A stretch of 64,000 nucleotides of DNA, taken from contig JANWVY010000008.1 in the NCBI GenBank assembly GCA_025056455.1, forward strand, positions 121,366 to 185,365. The letters run 5' to 3'. Source of the stretch: Bryobacteraceae bacterium (GTDB taxonomy: Bacteria; Acidobacteriota; Terriglobia; Bryobacterales; Bryobacteraceae). The notes under the pieces were generated by a model. It had not been told where the DNA came from and did not search any database. It saw only the letters and a list, made by a program, of their open reading frames with translations. The first letter of the stretch is position 1; every line of letters starts with the position of its first letter. The position numbers and the translations under genes were made by a program. This document shows, in pieces, positions 44,528 to 53,822 of the stretch.

Positions 44528-45208
44528 ATGAAGCTGCTTCGTGAAGTGTGCGTTGTCGCTGGGAAAGATTTACGCAGTGAATTTCGCACCAAGGAGTGTT
44601 TGAACGCAGCGCTCTCCTTCGCCATCGTCATTCTGGTGCTGTTCAGTTTTGCTGTGGACCCTTCCTCGGAGCAGATTCGGGAGATGTCGGGTGGACTGCT
44701 CTGGCTTGCCTTTGCCTTTGCAGGAGCGCTCATTCTCAACCAAAGTTTTGCCCGGGAGCTGCCGAATGACTGTCTCGACGCGCTGGTGGCCTCTCCTGTC
44801 TCCGCGGCCGCCCTCTTTCTGGGCAAGGCCGCGGCCAACTGGTTGCTACTCATGATCGTCGAGCTGGTTTGCCTGCCGGTTTTTGGGGTCCTTTATAACA
44901 TGTCATGGCTTGGCCAGTGGCCGTTGCTTTTGCTTGTCTTTCTGCTGGCCTCGTGGGGAGTGACCGTGATTGGAACCATGTTTAGCGCTTTGACGGTCAA
45001 TCTCCGGCTTCGGGAATTGATGCTGCCCACGCTCATCTATCCGATGATGATCCCGGCGCTGATGGCCGCCATGCAACTAACAACGGTTTTAATCGCAACC
45101 AGCGGTGTCCCGCCCGAGGATTGGATTTGGGTCCGCTTGCTGGTGGGCTTTGATATCATCTTCACCTCATTGGCGATTGCTCTTGCGGAGGTTGTGCTGC
45201 TCGGATGA
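44528..45208 (+). CDS. ccmB: heme exporter membrane protein CcmB
   Basis: 226 residues, six predicted membrane helices. It has the family opening (VAGKDLRSEFRTKECLNA), WLAFAFAGALILNQSF and the NDCLDALVASPVS loop. It begins one base after the ccmA stop and overlaps ccmC by four bases. It forms the transmembrane part of the CcmAB complex. Confidence 0.95.
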   Translation: MKLLREVCVVAGKDLRSEFRTKECLNAALSFAIVILVLFSFAVDPSSEQIREMSGGLLWLAFAFAGALILNQSFARELPNDCLDALVASPVSAAALFLGKAAANWLLLMIVELVCLPVFGVLYNMSWLGQWPLLLLVFLLASWGVTVIGTMFSALTVNLRLRELMLPTLIYPMMIPALMAAMQLTTVLIATSGVPPEDWIWVRLLVGFDIIFTSLAIALAEVVLLG

Positions 45209-45894
45209 CGCGCGAACGAGTCCTCTATTTGATGGGCGGAATCAGCGCAATCTGGCTGGTTCGAAACCTATATGTGATGTTGTTGGCTCTCCCTGACGAA
45301 GTGGAGCAAGGAGCCATTTACCGCATTTTATTTTTCCACGTGCCGAGCTGGTTCACTTGTTTTACCGGCTTTTTTTTAGCGGCCGTGGCCAGCGGGCTGT
45401 ACCTCAAGACGAAAAATTCGCTTTGGGATACACTGGCGGTGGCGAGCGTAGAAGTGGGCGTGGCCTTTACTCTTGTTGGTCTAGCCACTGGCTCCATCTG
45501 GGCGCGCATTATTTGGGGAATCTGGTGGACCTGGGATGCGCGGCTAACCTGGGCTCTCATCACCTGCCTGGTCTACATGGGATACCTCATGCTGCGGGGC
45601 GCTTTCGACGATCCGACATCGCGAGCCAAGAACGCCGCCGTACTGTGCATATTCGCTTTCACCTCAGTGGTCATCACGTTCAAAGCGATTGACTGGTGGC
45701 GGACCCAGCATCCCGGCGCCGTTCTCAGTATTCGCACCGGCGGAGGGAGAATCGACCCCGCCATGGAGCAAATGATTTATCAAAACTGGCCGGCGCTGAT
45801 GTTGTTGGCGGCAGTTTTGGTTGCGATTCGCATGCGCCAGGAAACCATGCAGCGTGAACTGGAGGCGCTTCGGCGCCGCACGCATGCCTTCTAG
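45205..45894 (+). CDS. ccmC: heme transporter/handling protein CcmC
   Basis: 229 residues, six helices. The Trp-rich heme motif reads WGIWWTWDARLTWALI and the two heme-ligand His regions are HVPSWFTCF and WWRTQHPGAVLS. It attaches heme to CcmE. The ATGA overlap with ccmB and the downstream ccmD make the canonical A-B-C-D order. Confidence 0.96.
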   Translation: MTRERVLYLMGGISAIWLVRNLYVMLLALPDEVEQGAIYRILFFHVPSWFTCFTGFFLAAVASGLYLKTKNSLWDTLAVASVEVGVAFTLVGLATGSIWARIIWGIWWTWDARLTWALITCLVYMGYLMLRGAFDDPTSRAKNAAVLCIFAFTSVVITFKAIDWWRTQHPGAVLSIRTGGGRIDPAMEQMIYQNWPALMLLAAVLVAIRMRQETMQRELEALRRRTHAF

Positions 45895-45916
45895 TTCGTT
45901 TCCAAGGACAGTCGGC

Positions 45917-46075
45917 ATGGATCAACGAAACTTCTTGTACATGTTTTATGGTTTTGCTGCGGCCTGGGCGATTCTCGCCCTTTATGTGCTCACGCTTGTA
46001 GCCCGGGAGCGGCGCCTCCGCAGTCAAATTCAAACCTTGCAGCGGATGCTGGAGGAAAAAGAGCAGAACAAGTAG
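45917..46075 (+). CDS. ccmD: CcmD-like small membrane protein
   Basis: 52 residues. One membrane helix ([20 protein letters not shown]) with an N-out start and a basic, coiled C-terminal tail ([20 protein letters not shown]) fits CcmD, the small subunit needed to release holo-CcmE. The ATG at 45917 follows AAGGA. The open frame extends further upstream into ccmC, but that part has no membrane character and overlaps 74 bases of ccmC, so I rejected it. Confidence 0.85.
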   Translation: MDQRNFLYMFYGFAAAWAILALYVLTLVARERRLRSQIQTLQRMLEEKEQNK

Positions 46076-46112
46076 CCATTCACCACTGGGCAACCCGCGT
46101 CATAATAATGTA

Positions 46113-47696
46113 ATGAAGACCTTGGGCGCCCGCCGCGCCGAGACCCTCAGCGGCATTCCACTTGAGCTCCACTACGGCCCGGAGCACGTCTCCGAGCCCC
46201 CGCCTCCGGCTGGAAGGTTTCCCTATACCCGGGGCATTCACGAAACCATGTATCTCGGCAAGCTGTGGACGATGCGCCAATTTTCGGGCTTCGCCACTCC
46301 GGAGCAAACCAACGCACGATATCGCTATTTGCTTGCTCAAGGGCAGACTGGTCTTTCCGTCGCCTTTGACTTGCCAACACTCATGGGGGTCGATGCGGAC
46401 CACCCCAACGCTGCCGGTGAAGTTGGCAAGTGTGGCGTTTCAGTAAGCTCGCTCGAAGACATGGAAACCCTTTTCCAGGGCATTCCACTCGGTGAAGTGA
46501 CCGTTTCCATGACCATCAATTCACCCGCTCCGGTTCTCTTTGCAATGTACTTGGTAGTGGGCGAGAAACAAGGGGTCTGCTGGGACCGGCTGTCGGGTAC
46601 GCTCCAGAACGATATTCTCAAAGAATACATCGCGCAAAAAGAATATCTGTATCCGCCGCGACCTTCCATGCGACTAGCCGTCGATGTGATCGAGTTCGCG
46701 ACCCGTCACACGCCGCGCTTTCATCCCATCTCGGTTAGCGGGTATCACATTCGCGAAGCAGGCTCGACAGCGATTCAAGAACTCGCCTTCACGCTACGTG
46801 ACGGCGTGGAATATGTGGAATGGACACGGAAGCGGAATCTCGCGGTGGATTCGTTTGCGCCGCGGCTAAGCTTTTTCTTTAACGCGCACAACGACTTTTT
46901 TGAAGAGATCGCCAAGTACCGGGCAGCGCGCCGGATGTGGGCCCATATCATGCGTGAGCGCTTCGGCGCCCAAGACGAGCGCAGTTGGAAGCTGCGCTTC
47001 CACACGCAGACCGCTGGATGTTCCCTCACCTGGCAGCAGCCCTATAACAACGTCGTCCGCACAACCATTCAAGCGCTAGCCGGTGTGCTCGGAGGGACCC
47101 AATCCCTCCATACCAATTCGCTCGATGAGGCCTATGCCCTGCCGAGCGAGCACGCTGTCACTCTGGCCCTCCGCACGCAGCAGATTATCGCCTACGAAAG
47201 TAATGTCGCTTCGGTGCCGGACCCCCTGGGTGGGAGTTACTTCGTCGAATGGTTGACGGACCGCGTTGAGCAGGAAGCCAATAAATATATCCGCCGGATT
47301 GATGAGATGGGGGGCATGATCCCTGCCATCGAAGCGGGATTCCCCCAACGCGAAATCGCCGAGGCTAGCTTTCGCTTCCAGCAGAAAGTCGAACAAGGGG
47401 AGGCGGTCATCGTTGGCGTGAATCGGTTCCAATCGCAAGAGGAACAACCGATCGAGTTGTTGCAGATTGACGAGTCGGCTGCCCGTCGGCAAGAAGAAAA
47501 ACTTGCCGAGCTCCGCAAACGCCGCGACAATTTGAAGGTGCAAAAAGCGCTGGACGCCCTCAAACGCGCAGCGGAGGGCCAAGAAAACACAATGCCCTTA
47601 ATTTTGGATGCCGTTCGCGCCTATGCCACGGTCGGCGAAATTTGCGGGGCGTTCTACGACGTTTTTGGCTCGTACACAGAATCCAACGTGATCTGA
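46113..47696 (+). CDS. icmA: B12-dependent acyl-CoA mutase large subunit, isobutyryl-CoA mutase-like
   Basis: 527 residues: the substrate-binding TIM barrel of the methylmalonyl-CoA mutase family, without the C-terminal cobalamin domain. Alignment to the Propionibacterium enzyme by eye gives a constant offset of 32: Tyr89 is Phe57 (WTMRQFSGF), Arg207 is Gln175 ([16 protein letters not shown]) and catalytic His244 is His212 (SGYHIREAG). Phe plus Gln is the pair described for isobutyryl-CoA mutase (Phe80/Gln198), where the substrate has no free carboxylate. I therefore predict isobutyryl-CoA/butyryl-CoA interconversion. The separate cobalamin-binding small subunit is not adjacent. The 3' end overlaps the convergent decarboxylase gene by 43 bases. 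Confidence 0.85.
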   Translation: MKTLGARRAETLSGIPLELHYGPEHVSEPPPPAGRFPYTRGIHETMYLGKLWTMRQFSGFATPEQTNARYRYLLAQGQTGLSVAFDLPTLMGVDADHPNAAGEVGKCGVSVSSLEDMETLFQGIPLGEVTVSMTINSPAPVLFAMYLVVGEKQGVCWDRLSGTLQNDILKEYIAQKEYLYPPRPSMRLAVDVIEFATRHTPRFHPISVSGYHIREAGSTAIQELAFTLRDGVEYVEWTRKRNLAVDSFAPRLSFFFNAHNDFFEEIAKYRAARRMWAHIMRERFGAQDERSWKLRFHTQTAGCSLTWQQPYNNVVRTTIQALAGVLGGTQSLHTNSLDEAYALPSEHAVTLALRTQQIIAYESNVASVPDPLGGSYFVEWLTDRVEQEANKYIRRIDEMGGMIPAIEAGFPQREIAEASFRFQQKVEQGEAVIVGVNRFQSQEEQPIELLQIDESAARRQEEKLAELRKRRDNLKVQKALDALKRAAEGQENTMPLILDAVRAYATVGEICGAFYDVFGSYTESNVI

Positions 47697-49105
47697 GGAT
47701 CTTGCCCGCTGGCTAGCTCCGTGGCGATTTGCCGCAGCGTGGCGAGCGCGGCCTCAAGATCCTCCCAGCAGGTGTGAATGTTGCCGATGGACCAACGCAA
47801 GACAGTTCTTCCGCCCAGAACAGTCTTCGAGAAGAAGCCCGCGCCGCTGCGGTTGAGCCGTTCCAGCAGTTCTTCGTTCTGGGCGTTTGACCCGCGCAGG
47901 CGGAAGCAGACCAGCGACATCGGATGCGGCGCACAAAGTTCAAATCTCTCGTCGGACTGCAAGGTTTGAGCCAGTCTTTGCGCCATCTCCACGTGGCCTC
48001 GAATGAGTGAGGCAATCTTTGCTTGGCCGAAATAACGCATAACAAACCAAAGCTTCAAGGCCCGGAAACGCCGGCCTAGCGGAAGCGTATACTCCATGAA
48101 GTTGACGGCGTCGGCGTTGCTCGGCGAGCGCAGATACGCGGGAACTAGGCATAGCGCCTCTCGCAAAGCGTCAGGGTGCCGAATGTAGAAGGCGCTCAGA
48201 TCAATGGGTGTGAATAACCATTTGTGGGGGTTGACCACGAAGGAATCAGCTTGCGCCACGCCATCGAGCAAATGCCGGTATTCTGGGACCACGGCCATGT
48301 GTCCTCCGTAGGCGCCATCAACGTGTAACCAAATTTGCTCGCGCTCGCAAATCTCGGCGATGGCCGGGACTGGATCGACAGCCGTGGTGGAGGTCGTGCC
48401 GACTGTGGCCACAACGCACATGGGCCGCAGTCCGGCGGCCCGGTCAGCACGGATGGCCTCGAGGAGGGATTCCGGTTTCATCGCGAAGCGATCATCCGTA
48501 GCCACCAGCCGCATGTTTTTCCTCCCAAGACCCGCTGCCAGCCCTGCTTTTTCTACCGAAGAATGCGCCTGTTCGGAAAAATAGAGAACCAGGTTGCTGG
48601 GCACGCCATCGCTGCGCGCTTCTGGGGCCGCCCGCGCGCGCGCCGCTAGAATGGCGTGGAAAGTGCTTGTGGAGGCCGTGTCGTGAATCATCCCAAAGAA
48701 CACGTCCGGTAAGCCCAGCCACTGTCGCAGCCATCCGAGCGTCACCTGCTCTAACTCGGTGACTGCGGGCGAAGACTGCCATAACATGCCGTTCATATTG
48801 AGTGCTGCAGCGAGCAGCTCAGCAAGAATCCCCGGACCGCTACTCGACACAGCAAAGTAGGAGAAAAACCGCGGGTGGTTCCAAATGGTGCAATGCGGCA
48901 GAACCAGCCGTTCGAAATCCTGAAGGATCTGGTCCATCGATTCTCCCTCAACAGGCGCCTCGCCCGGCAACTGGCGCGCGAGCCATCCCGGAGGATGTGG
49001 GGAGAGAACGGGAAACTGCCTGGGGTCGGCTAGGAAGTCCGCGATCCAATCCACGATTTGGTGCCCATACCGGCGGAATTCATCAGGAGACATGTCGCGC
49101 CACAT
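47654..49105 (-). CDS. PLP-dependent group II decarboxylase (aromatic-L-amino-acid decarboxylase-like)
   Basis: 483 residues, close to the usual 470-490. The PLP lysine is in [19 protein letters not shown] contains the Asp that contacts the pyridine nitrogen, and [16 protein letters not shown] and [15 protein letters not shown] are other family blocks. The HPRFF and [11 protein letters not shown] loops fit Dopa/Trp/Tyr decarboxylases rather than glutamate decarboxylase. Product is an amine and CO2; the substrate cannot be fixed. It is four bases downstream of the DapA-family gene. A second ATG four codons in is an alternative start. Confidence 0.9.
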   Translation of the reverse strand: MWRDMSPDEFRRYGHQIVDWIADFLADPRQFPVLSPHPPGWLARQLPGEAPVEGESMDQILQDFERLVLPHCTIWNHPRFFSYFAVSSSGPGILAELLAAALNMNGMLWQSSPAVTELEQVTLGWLRQWLGLPDVFFGMIHDTASTSTFHAILAARARAAPEARSDGVPSNLVLYFSEQAHSSVEKAGLAAGLGRKNMRLVATDDRFAMKPESLLEAIRADRAAGLRPMCVVATVGTTSTTAVDPVPAIAEICEREQIWLHVDGAYGGHMAVVPEYRHLLDGVAQADSFVVNPHKWLFTPIDLSAFYIRHPDALREALCLVPAYLRSPSNADAVNFMEYTLPLGRRFRALKLWFVMRYFGQAKIASLIRGHVEMAQRLAQTLQSDERFELCAPHPMSLVCFRLRGSNAQNEELLERLNRSGAGFFSKTVLGGRTVLRWSIGNIHTCWEDLEAALATLRQIATELASGQDPQITLDSVYEPKTS

Positions 49106-49109
49106 GACT

Positions 49110-50042
49110 TTAGCCTGCGAGCTGGGTTTCAGGCAGCGGTTGCTGCGATTCTTTGATTACTCCCGGCAACCATTCGCGGAACCATTGACGGAATTCAGCC
49201 AGTCGCTGTTCGGTTGAAGGGGCGAGCGGTACCGATCTCTTGCCCATGGTGAGCCCGCGCTCGGCCATGGCTTCCCGGATGCCATAGGGGCCGGGAAAAG
49301 TTTCGATCCAGCGGATAAACTCCCCAAGCCGCGCAGTAAGCCGACGCACAACCGCCTCTCTTGATTGTTGGACGGCTTGCTGAAGGGCGGTCATCAATTC
49401 GGGCAGCGCGCACGCACAGCCCGAGATGGCGCCATCTGCGCCAGCAGCGAAACCGCGCACAAATAGATTGTCATTGCCCAGCAGGAGCGCAAAATCTCGC
49501 TTCCGGCGCTTGGCTAGCAGTTGGGTCAAGTAGTCCCAATCTCCGCTCGAATCCTTAATCCCGTCCACAACGCCCTCGGCAATCAACTCGAAAGCCACCT
49601 CAAGCGGGATTTCATTGTTGTAAGCGGGCAAGTTATAAAGCAACAACCGTGTGTCGTCCCGGATTTGCTGACGCAAGCACAACAAAAATTCTCGAATATC
49701 TTCTGCGGAGTAGCGGAAGAAATAGGGCGGCATCAGCAAGATCCCGGCCGCTCCACTGGCCTCGGCCTCTCTCGCGATTTTTTGAGCTTCTTCAAAACAG
49801 GAGTGCGTGGCGTTGACAAGCACTGGAACCTGACTACGTTGAATGGCGAGGTGCGCCAAGCGAATGCGTTCTTCGGCCGGAAAATGAAGGAATTCTCCAG
49901 TAGCGCCAAACAGGGCGATCCCGCGAACGCCATGCGCATTTAAGAAGTCGATCACCTCCAGAGCGGCTCCAGGGTCCAGCTGGAAGGCGTCAGCGCGGGA
50001 GGGTGTCACGGCTGCCGCAAAAACTCCATCGAAGGGTGGCAT
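49110..50042 (-). CDS. DapA-family (DHDPS/N-acetylneuraminate lyase) aldolase
   Basis: 310 residues, class I aldolase barrel. The Schiff-base lysine is in VDGIKDSSGD and the Tyr of LLLYNLPAY is the expected proton shuttle; GATGEFLHFPAEER corresponds to the pyruvate-binding GTTGE loop with Ala in place of the first Thr. The housekeeping DapA is usually shorter and retains GTTGE, so this is more likely a catabolic member of the family; the substrate is unknown. It is first in a two-gene minus-strand unit with the decarboxylase. Confidence 0.85.
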   Translation of the reverse strand: MPPFDGVFAAAVTPSRADAFQLDPGAALEVIDFLNAHGVRGIALFGATGEFLHFPAEERIRLAHLAIQRSQVPVLVNATHSCFEEAQKIAREAEASGAAGILLMPPYFFRYSAEDIREFLLCLRQQIRDDTRLLLYNLPAYNNEIPLEVAFELIAEGVVDGIKDSSGDWDYLTQLLAKRRKRDFALLLGNDNLFVRGFAAGADGAISGCACALPELMTALQQAVQQSREAVVRRLTARLGEFIRWIETFPGPYGIREAMAERGLTMGKRSVPLAPSTEQRLAEFRQWFREWLPGVIKESQQPLPETQLAG

Positions 50043-50174
50043 GACAGAAGAACCCCATTCTAGCGGAGTTTTGGTAACGGTCGGAGGAAGGCGCTGCGGC
50101 CTCGGCTCGCCAACAGGGTCGGTGCTCGAAAAGAGACGTGCGGCGCAGGGCGATCCGGCACTCGTCGAGCGTCG

Positions 50175-51509
50175 TTATCGCACCCGATTGCCGGCGATAT
50201 ACACCGCGTCAATAGCTCTCATGTTCTTAATATCGTCAGCCGGGTTTTTGGTCAGAATGATGAAATCGGCCCAGTGCCCCGGTTCAACGGTCCCTAGATC
50301 CTTGGACATGCGGAGAAATTCAGCGGAATTCTTCGAGAAGATCGTGATGATCTCCAAAGGTCGGAAACCAGCCTCGGTCATCAGCTCCATTTCCTTGTGT
50401 TCAAAGAATCCGGAGAAGCGAGCCGGAGGACCACTGTCAGTAGCAAAACCTACTTTTACTCCTGCATCATAGAGTGTTTTGAGGTTCTGCTGCGCTGTTT
50501 TGAGAAACCCGCGGTATTTGGGGACATCCGGATCGCTTTGCAGGCGCTTGCGGTAAGCCGGGCTGTCGATCGTTTGAATGACTTCCGGCGCCACCGACAT
50601 CGTAAAGAAAGGATCTTTGAGGAAGTCTGGCGGCTCGGAGAAGACAAACACCGAGAGTTCCCGCACCAGCGTGCCTAGCTGCCAGGTGCCAGACTTCTTC
50701 ATGGCGTTGATCAGGGCTTGGTCTACGGGTTTGTCCCGCACGCTGTGGGCCGTGGCATACAGCCCCCGCTCGGCGAGAGCCTTAGCGTCCTCGTAATAAA
50801 AAATGTGCGCCGCTGTGCGCAGGCCCAGTTTCCTTCCCTCTTGAATAATCGCGGTGCTGATTTCAAGGGGGATTTTCACTTCTTTGCCCAGATGATCGTC
50901 AACCCAAATTTTCAGAATGTCTGGCTTTTTCGGCGCGAGCTCAGCAAGGGCCTTTTTGACGTCCTCGACGGTGGCGACTTCATAAGGCACACCTTTCATT
51001 CCCGGGGCGGTCGTCGGGTAGCCTCCTGGGCCAGTAAACCCGCGACCCGCAGTAAAAATGCGTGTGAGCTTGGGACGTCCAGCGCGCTGCTCGGCTCGCA
51101 GGTCGAAAATGAGGGGCTGATCGCTGCCCATGCTGAGCACCGAGGTCACGCCGTAGCGGGCGTAGGTAGCAAGTTGCGCCTCTACGTTTTGGCGAGTGAA
51201 GTTCTTTGGGTCCTGGACCAGTCCCACAACGTTGCCTAAATGCCCATGGAGGTTGATGATTCCCGGCACGATGAACTTGCCGGAGCAATCAACAGTCTCG
51301 GCACCAGCTGGGATCTTGAGCCGTGCGGCTGGCCCAACCCAACGGATGCGCCCATCTGTGACGATCATGGCAGAATCCGGCTGGGGACCCTTGCCTGTGC
51401 CATCGATGAGTGTGAAGCCTCGAAAAACAGTTGTCTCGGCCGAAGACAACCAACTCAATGCGACTGACAAAATGAGAACTGGGTAGCGCACGGACAAACT
51501 CCGGAACAC
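50175..51509 (-). CDS. exported amidohydrolase-family metal-dependent hydrolase
   Basis: 444 residues with a signal peptide (VLILSVALSWLSSA). The metal-dependent barrel has the HxH ligands in NLHGHLG, a probable carboxylated/ligand Lys region (DILKIWVDDH), His residues in TAAHIFYY and YATAHSVRD, and the final Asp in GFATDSGPP. The C-terminal segment (GTVEPGHWADFIIL) restores the composite beta domain. It resembles imidazolonepropionase-like/prolidase-type exported enzymes; the substrate is unknown. It follows the DUF2490-like gene by 11 bases. Confidence 0.88.
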   Translation of the reverse strand: MFRSLSVRYPVLILSVALSWLSSAETTVFRGFTLIDGTGKGPQPDSAMIVTDGRIRWVGPAARLKIPAGAETVDCSGKFIVPGIINLHGHLGNVVGLVQDPKNFTRQNVEAQLATYARYGVTSVLSMGSDQPLIFDLRAEQRAGRPKLTRIFTAGRGFTGPGGYPTTAPGMKGVPYEVATVEDVKKALAELAPKKPDILKIWVDDHLGKEVKIPLEISTAIIQEGRKLGLRTAAHIFYYEDAKALAERGLYATAHSVRDKPVDQALINAMKKSGTWQLGTLVRELSVFVFSEPPDFLKDPFFTMSVAPEVIQTIDSPAYRKRLQSDPDVPKYRGFLKTAQQNLKTLYDAGVKVGFATDSGPPARFSGFFEHKEMELMTEAGFRPLEIITIFSKNSAEFLRMSKDLGTVEPGHWADFIILTKNPADDIKNMRAIDAVYIAGNRVR

Positions 51510-51520
51510 GGATTATACAC

Positions 51521-52258
51521 TCATTCGCCCCAGCGCAAGCGGAGGTTGGTGAAGAAGACATGGCGCGGCCCGCCAACGTTTGCGCGCCGCTGATCATAGA
51601 AGTAACCCACATCAAGTTCGGAAGCCTGGCTTAACACTCTGCGCATGGCGCCGCTGTAACGCCAGGCGAATACGCCTTGATGATCCAAGAAAGATTCGAA
51701 CGAAATTACGGGAGACCAGGAAGCCTGGCGAGTATAACGGATTTGGTAGCGGTAGCGATTAAACGAAGGACGGGCTGCGCCAAGAAACCGCTCAAACATC
51801 GCTCGGCTCACCACGCGTTGCCTCCCATCGCGTAACGGGAATTCGACCCAACCAAACGGACGGTGGGAATCCTCCAAATCGCGTCCGGGAACGCGGTTGG
51901 TTTGATAGTAGTAGCCGCCGCCAAAAATGAGCCTGTTGTAAGGCATTTGAAACAGGGGGCCAACTCGCGCGTGGTAGAGCCTTTGAAAGCGGTCGGCAGA
52001 ACGAAGTTGGGTATGCAGGGTAAACTGCTTCGAACGCCGGCGAAGGGCGAAATCCGAGTTGTGCCAGCTTTCAAAGGGCTGAGCGAAAAGCAAGCAGCCT
52101 CCTACAATCCATATCGCGACGGATCCATGCCGAATCCCAGCCGCCCTTCCCCAACCTGCCCATGGGACCCTCCTCGATGCCAGACCTGAAAAGACGTTTT
52201 TGCAAGAGGCGGTGACATCCCTCCCAAAACTCCGGATCTCTCTCTTTCCCTTAATCAT
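51521..52258 (-). CDS. DUF2490-like outer-membrane beta-barrel protein
   Basis: 245 residues from the ATG at 52258, chosen because it is the first ATG after the EVE gene ends (52293). A hydrophobic segment (VAIWIVGGCLLFAQ) about 50 residues in looks like the true signal peptide, so the start may lie further downstream at a non-ATG codon. The mature part has alternating aromatic/polar strands (FTLHTQLRSADRFQRLYHAR, NRLIFGGGYYYQTNR, NRYRYQIRYTRQAS, VFFTNLRLRWGE) as in small DUF2490 barrels. Function unknown. Confidence 0.7.
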   Translation of the reverse strand: MIKGKREIRSFGRDVTASCKNVFSGLASRRVPWAGWGRAAGIRHGSVAIWIVGGCLLFAQPFESWHNSDFALRRRSKQFTLHTQLRSADRFQRLYHARVGPLFQMPYNRLIFGGGYYYQTNRVPGRDLEDSHRPFGWVEFPLRDGRQRVVSRAMFERFLGAARPSFNRYRYQIRYTRQASWSPVISFESFLDHQGVFAWRYSGAMRRVLSQASELDVGYFYDQRRANVGGPRHVFFTNLRLRWGE

Positions 52259-52292
52259 TTGAAGGCTTTTCCCAAGTGCGAGTGGCAAGGCG

Positions 52293-52709
52293 CTAGGGAA
52301 TGGCGATTTTCCCGCGATAGCGGCTACGCATCCACTCGACAAATCGCTCTGGTGCCGCCATGGTGGACAGCCGCGACTGGCGCACCAAACTCCAGTCATC
52401 AAACTTGCCGCTCTGTTTGATTTCCGCCAAGGTGGTGGGGGGATCCAGCCGGGAGATAAACTCCATGTCCACGACCGCCGACTTCGGGTTGCGCGGATCC
52501 TCCCGGGGCGCTGAAACTACTCTTGCCAGGCCGACTACGGCCGACTGTCCCCCGCTGTGGTAAATGAAGACGAAATCCCCGGGCTTCATGGTGCGGATTG
52601 CCTTCACCGCCTGTGGGTTCGTAACTCCATCCCAAACAGTCTTCTGTTCTCTCTCCAATTCGTCGATAGAGTAGGTGTCTGGGTCGGTTTTGGCAAGAAA
52701 AAAGGCCAT
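52293..52709 (-). CDS. EVE-domain (PUA/YTH-like) protein
   Basis: 138 residues, one EVE domain: FFLAKTDPDTYSIDELERE, TVWDGVTNPQAVKAIR, MKPGDFVFIYHSG, VVGLARVVS and a C-terminal SRLSTMAAPERFVEWM. EVE domains are thought to recognise modified bases in nucleic acids. The ATG at 52709 matches the family start. The frame is open 156 bases further upstream through a repeat that would encode PENLLLPPENLLLP; I regard that as untranslated. Confidence 0.88.
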   Translation of the reverse strand: MAFFLAKTDPDTYSIDELEREQKTVWDGVTNPQAVKAIRTMKPGDFVFIYHSGGQSAVVGLARVVSAPREDPRNPKSAVVDMEFISRLDPPTTLAEIKQSGKFDDWSLVRQSRLSTMAAPERFVEWMRSRYRGKIAIP

Positions 52710-52745
52710 GGCTCTATTCTGCACAAATCGAGGACCAGGGGTGGC

Positions 52746-52855
52746 GGAGGAAGGACGACGAGGGGGGGGAGGAAGGACGACGAGGGGGGCAGAGGAGCAA
52801 ATCTTCTCAGAGGGGAGCAAAAGATTCTCGGGAGGGAGCAAAAGATTCTCGGGAG
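52746..52855. repeat. two short tandem repeats (22-nt and 21-nt) upstream of the EVE gene
   Basis: First, GGAGGAAGGACGACGAGGGG occurs at 52746 and again at 52768 (period 22). Second, GGAGCAAAAGATTCTCGGGA plus G occurs exactly at 52814-52834 and 52835-52855, with a degenerate copy at 52794-52813 (period 20-21). They lie in the 330-base gap between the divergent EVE and polysaccharide-export genes; the rest of that gap holds one promoter candidate and no gene. Confidence 0.85.
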
Positions 52856-52928
52856 TGGCCATCAAAGTTTTGGAGCGATCCGCGAACCGCTGCCCGGTAG
52901 AGGTCAGGGCCAGCCGCTGGTGACCCTC

Positions 52929-52957
52929 ATGGCACCGTATTTGAGTAGCGATATACT
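52929..52957 (+). promoter_or_regulatory. putative promoter of the exopolysaccharide cassette
   Basis: ATGGCA (52929-52934) and TATACT (52952-52957) are 17 bases apart, with four of six and five of six consensus matches. The first gene starts at 53040, giving a leader of about 75 bases. Confidence 0.45.
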
Positions 52958-53039
52958 AGTACCATCGGAGGCTGCATCGCGGCGGATGCAGAAAGCAGGT
53001 CGTTCGTTTAGGTTTGTTAGATTCGGGAAGGACTTAAGA

Positions 53040-53696
53040 ATGAGCGTTCGATCTGGAGCGAATCTCCTGCTGTATTTGTGGGTGGTGTTGGGTTTGACTG
53101 CGAGTCAAAACGCGTTCGCGCAAAAAAAGCAATCGCGTGAGGCGCAGAAGGAAGCCCTAGAAGACGCAAGGCCCAAGTCGGACTTGTCTGCTGTTGCTTC
53201 AGGGCCGGGAGCGCCCGTAGACCCAAAGACATATAAGATCGGCCCGGAAGATATTCTAGGCATTCGGGTGTGGCGCGAGCCCGAACTGAGCGGGCCTGTG
53301 CTCGTGCGGCCGGACGGAAAAATTTCGCTTCCGTTGGTGGGCGAAATCCAAGCTGGCGGAGAAACGCCAGAGTCCCTCGCGAAGCTCATTACCGAAAGTC
53401 TCAGCAAAGTAATGACCAAGCCCGAGGTCTTTGTCTCGGTCCAGCAGGTCAATAGCAAGCGCTACTATGTAACCGGTGAGGTGAACAAGCCCGGGGTGTA
53501 CTCGCTCGTGACGCCAGTTACGGTTTTGGAGGCCATCAGTCTCGCCGGCGGTTTGCGCGAGTTCGCGGATCAGAAAAAGATCGTCATTGTCCGGGGAAAC
53601 CAGCGGCTAAGGTTCAACTACAAAGAAGTCGTTGCTGGGAAGAATTTGAAACAAAATATCACGGTGGAACCAGGCGATAACATCATTGTGCCTTAA
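53040..53696 (+). CDS. Wza-type polysaccharide export lipoprotein-like protein
   Basis: 218 residues. A signal peptide (LLLYLWVVLGLTASQNAFA) without a lipobox Cys is followed by the Poly_export domain (YKIGPEDILGIRVWREPELS, VRPDGKISLPLVGEIQAGG) and one SLBB domain (YYVTGEVNKPGVYSLVTPVTVLEAISLAGG). It is shorter than Wza (about 375 residues), as in many acidobacteria. AAGGA lies nine bases before the ATG at 53040; the frame is open further upstream but only this start gives a signal peptide. First gene of a three-gene export cassette. Confidence 0.92.
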   Translation: MSVRSGANLLLYLWVVLGLTASQNAFAQKKQSREAQKEALEDARPKSDLSAVASGPGAPVDPKTYKIGPEDILGIRVWREPELSGPVLVRPDGKISLPLVGEIQAGGETPESLAKLITESLSKVMTKPEVFVSVQQVNSKRYYVTGEVNKPGVYSLVTPVTVLEAISLAGGLREFADQKKIVIVRGNQRLRFNYKEVVAGKNLKQNITVEPGDNIIVP

Positions 53697-53822
53697 GCTT
53701 CACCGGATCCCGCATCCCGCTGGTTTTCAGCCGATTCTTCCACACAAGGTGTGACGGCGCCGGCGCCAGGTCCAGCGGCTGGGGAAAAACATTCCGGTTC
53801 TTGAGCTTTTTGAGAGGGAAAC

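Noticed and set aside
52710..52865. N-terminal extension of the EVE protein through the 21-nt repeats
   Set aside because: EVE proteins start near MAFFLAKTDP; the extension is low-complexity and lies in a repeat region, so the downstream ATG is favoured.
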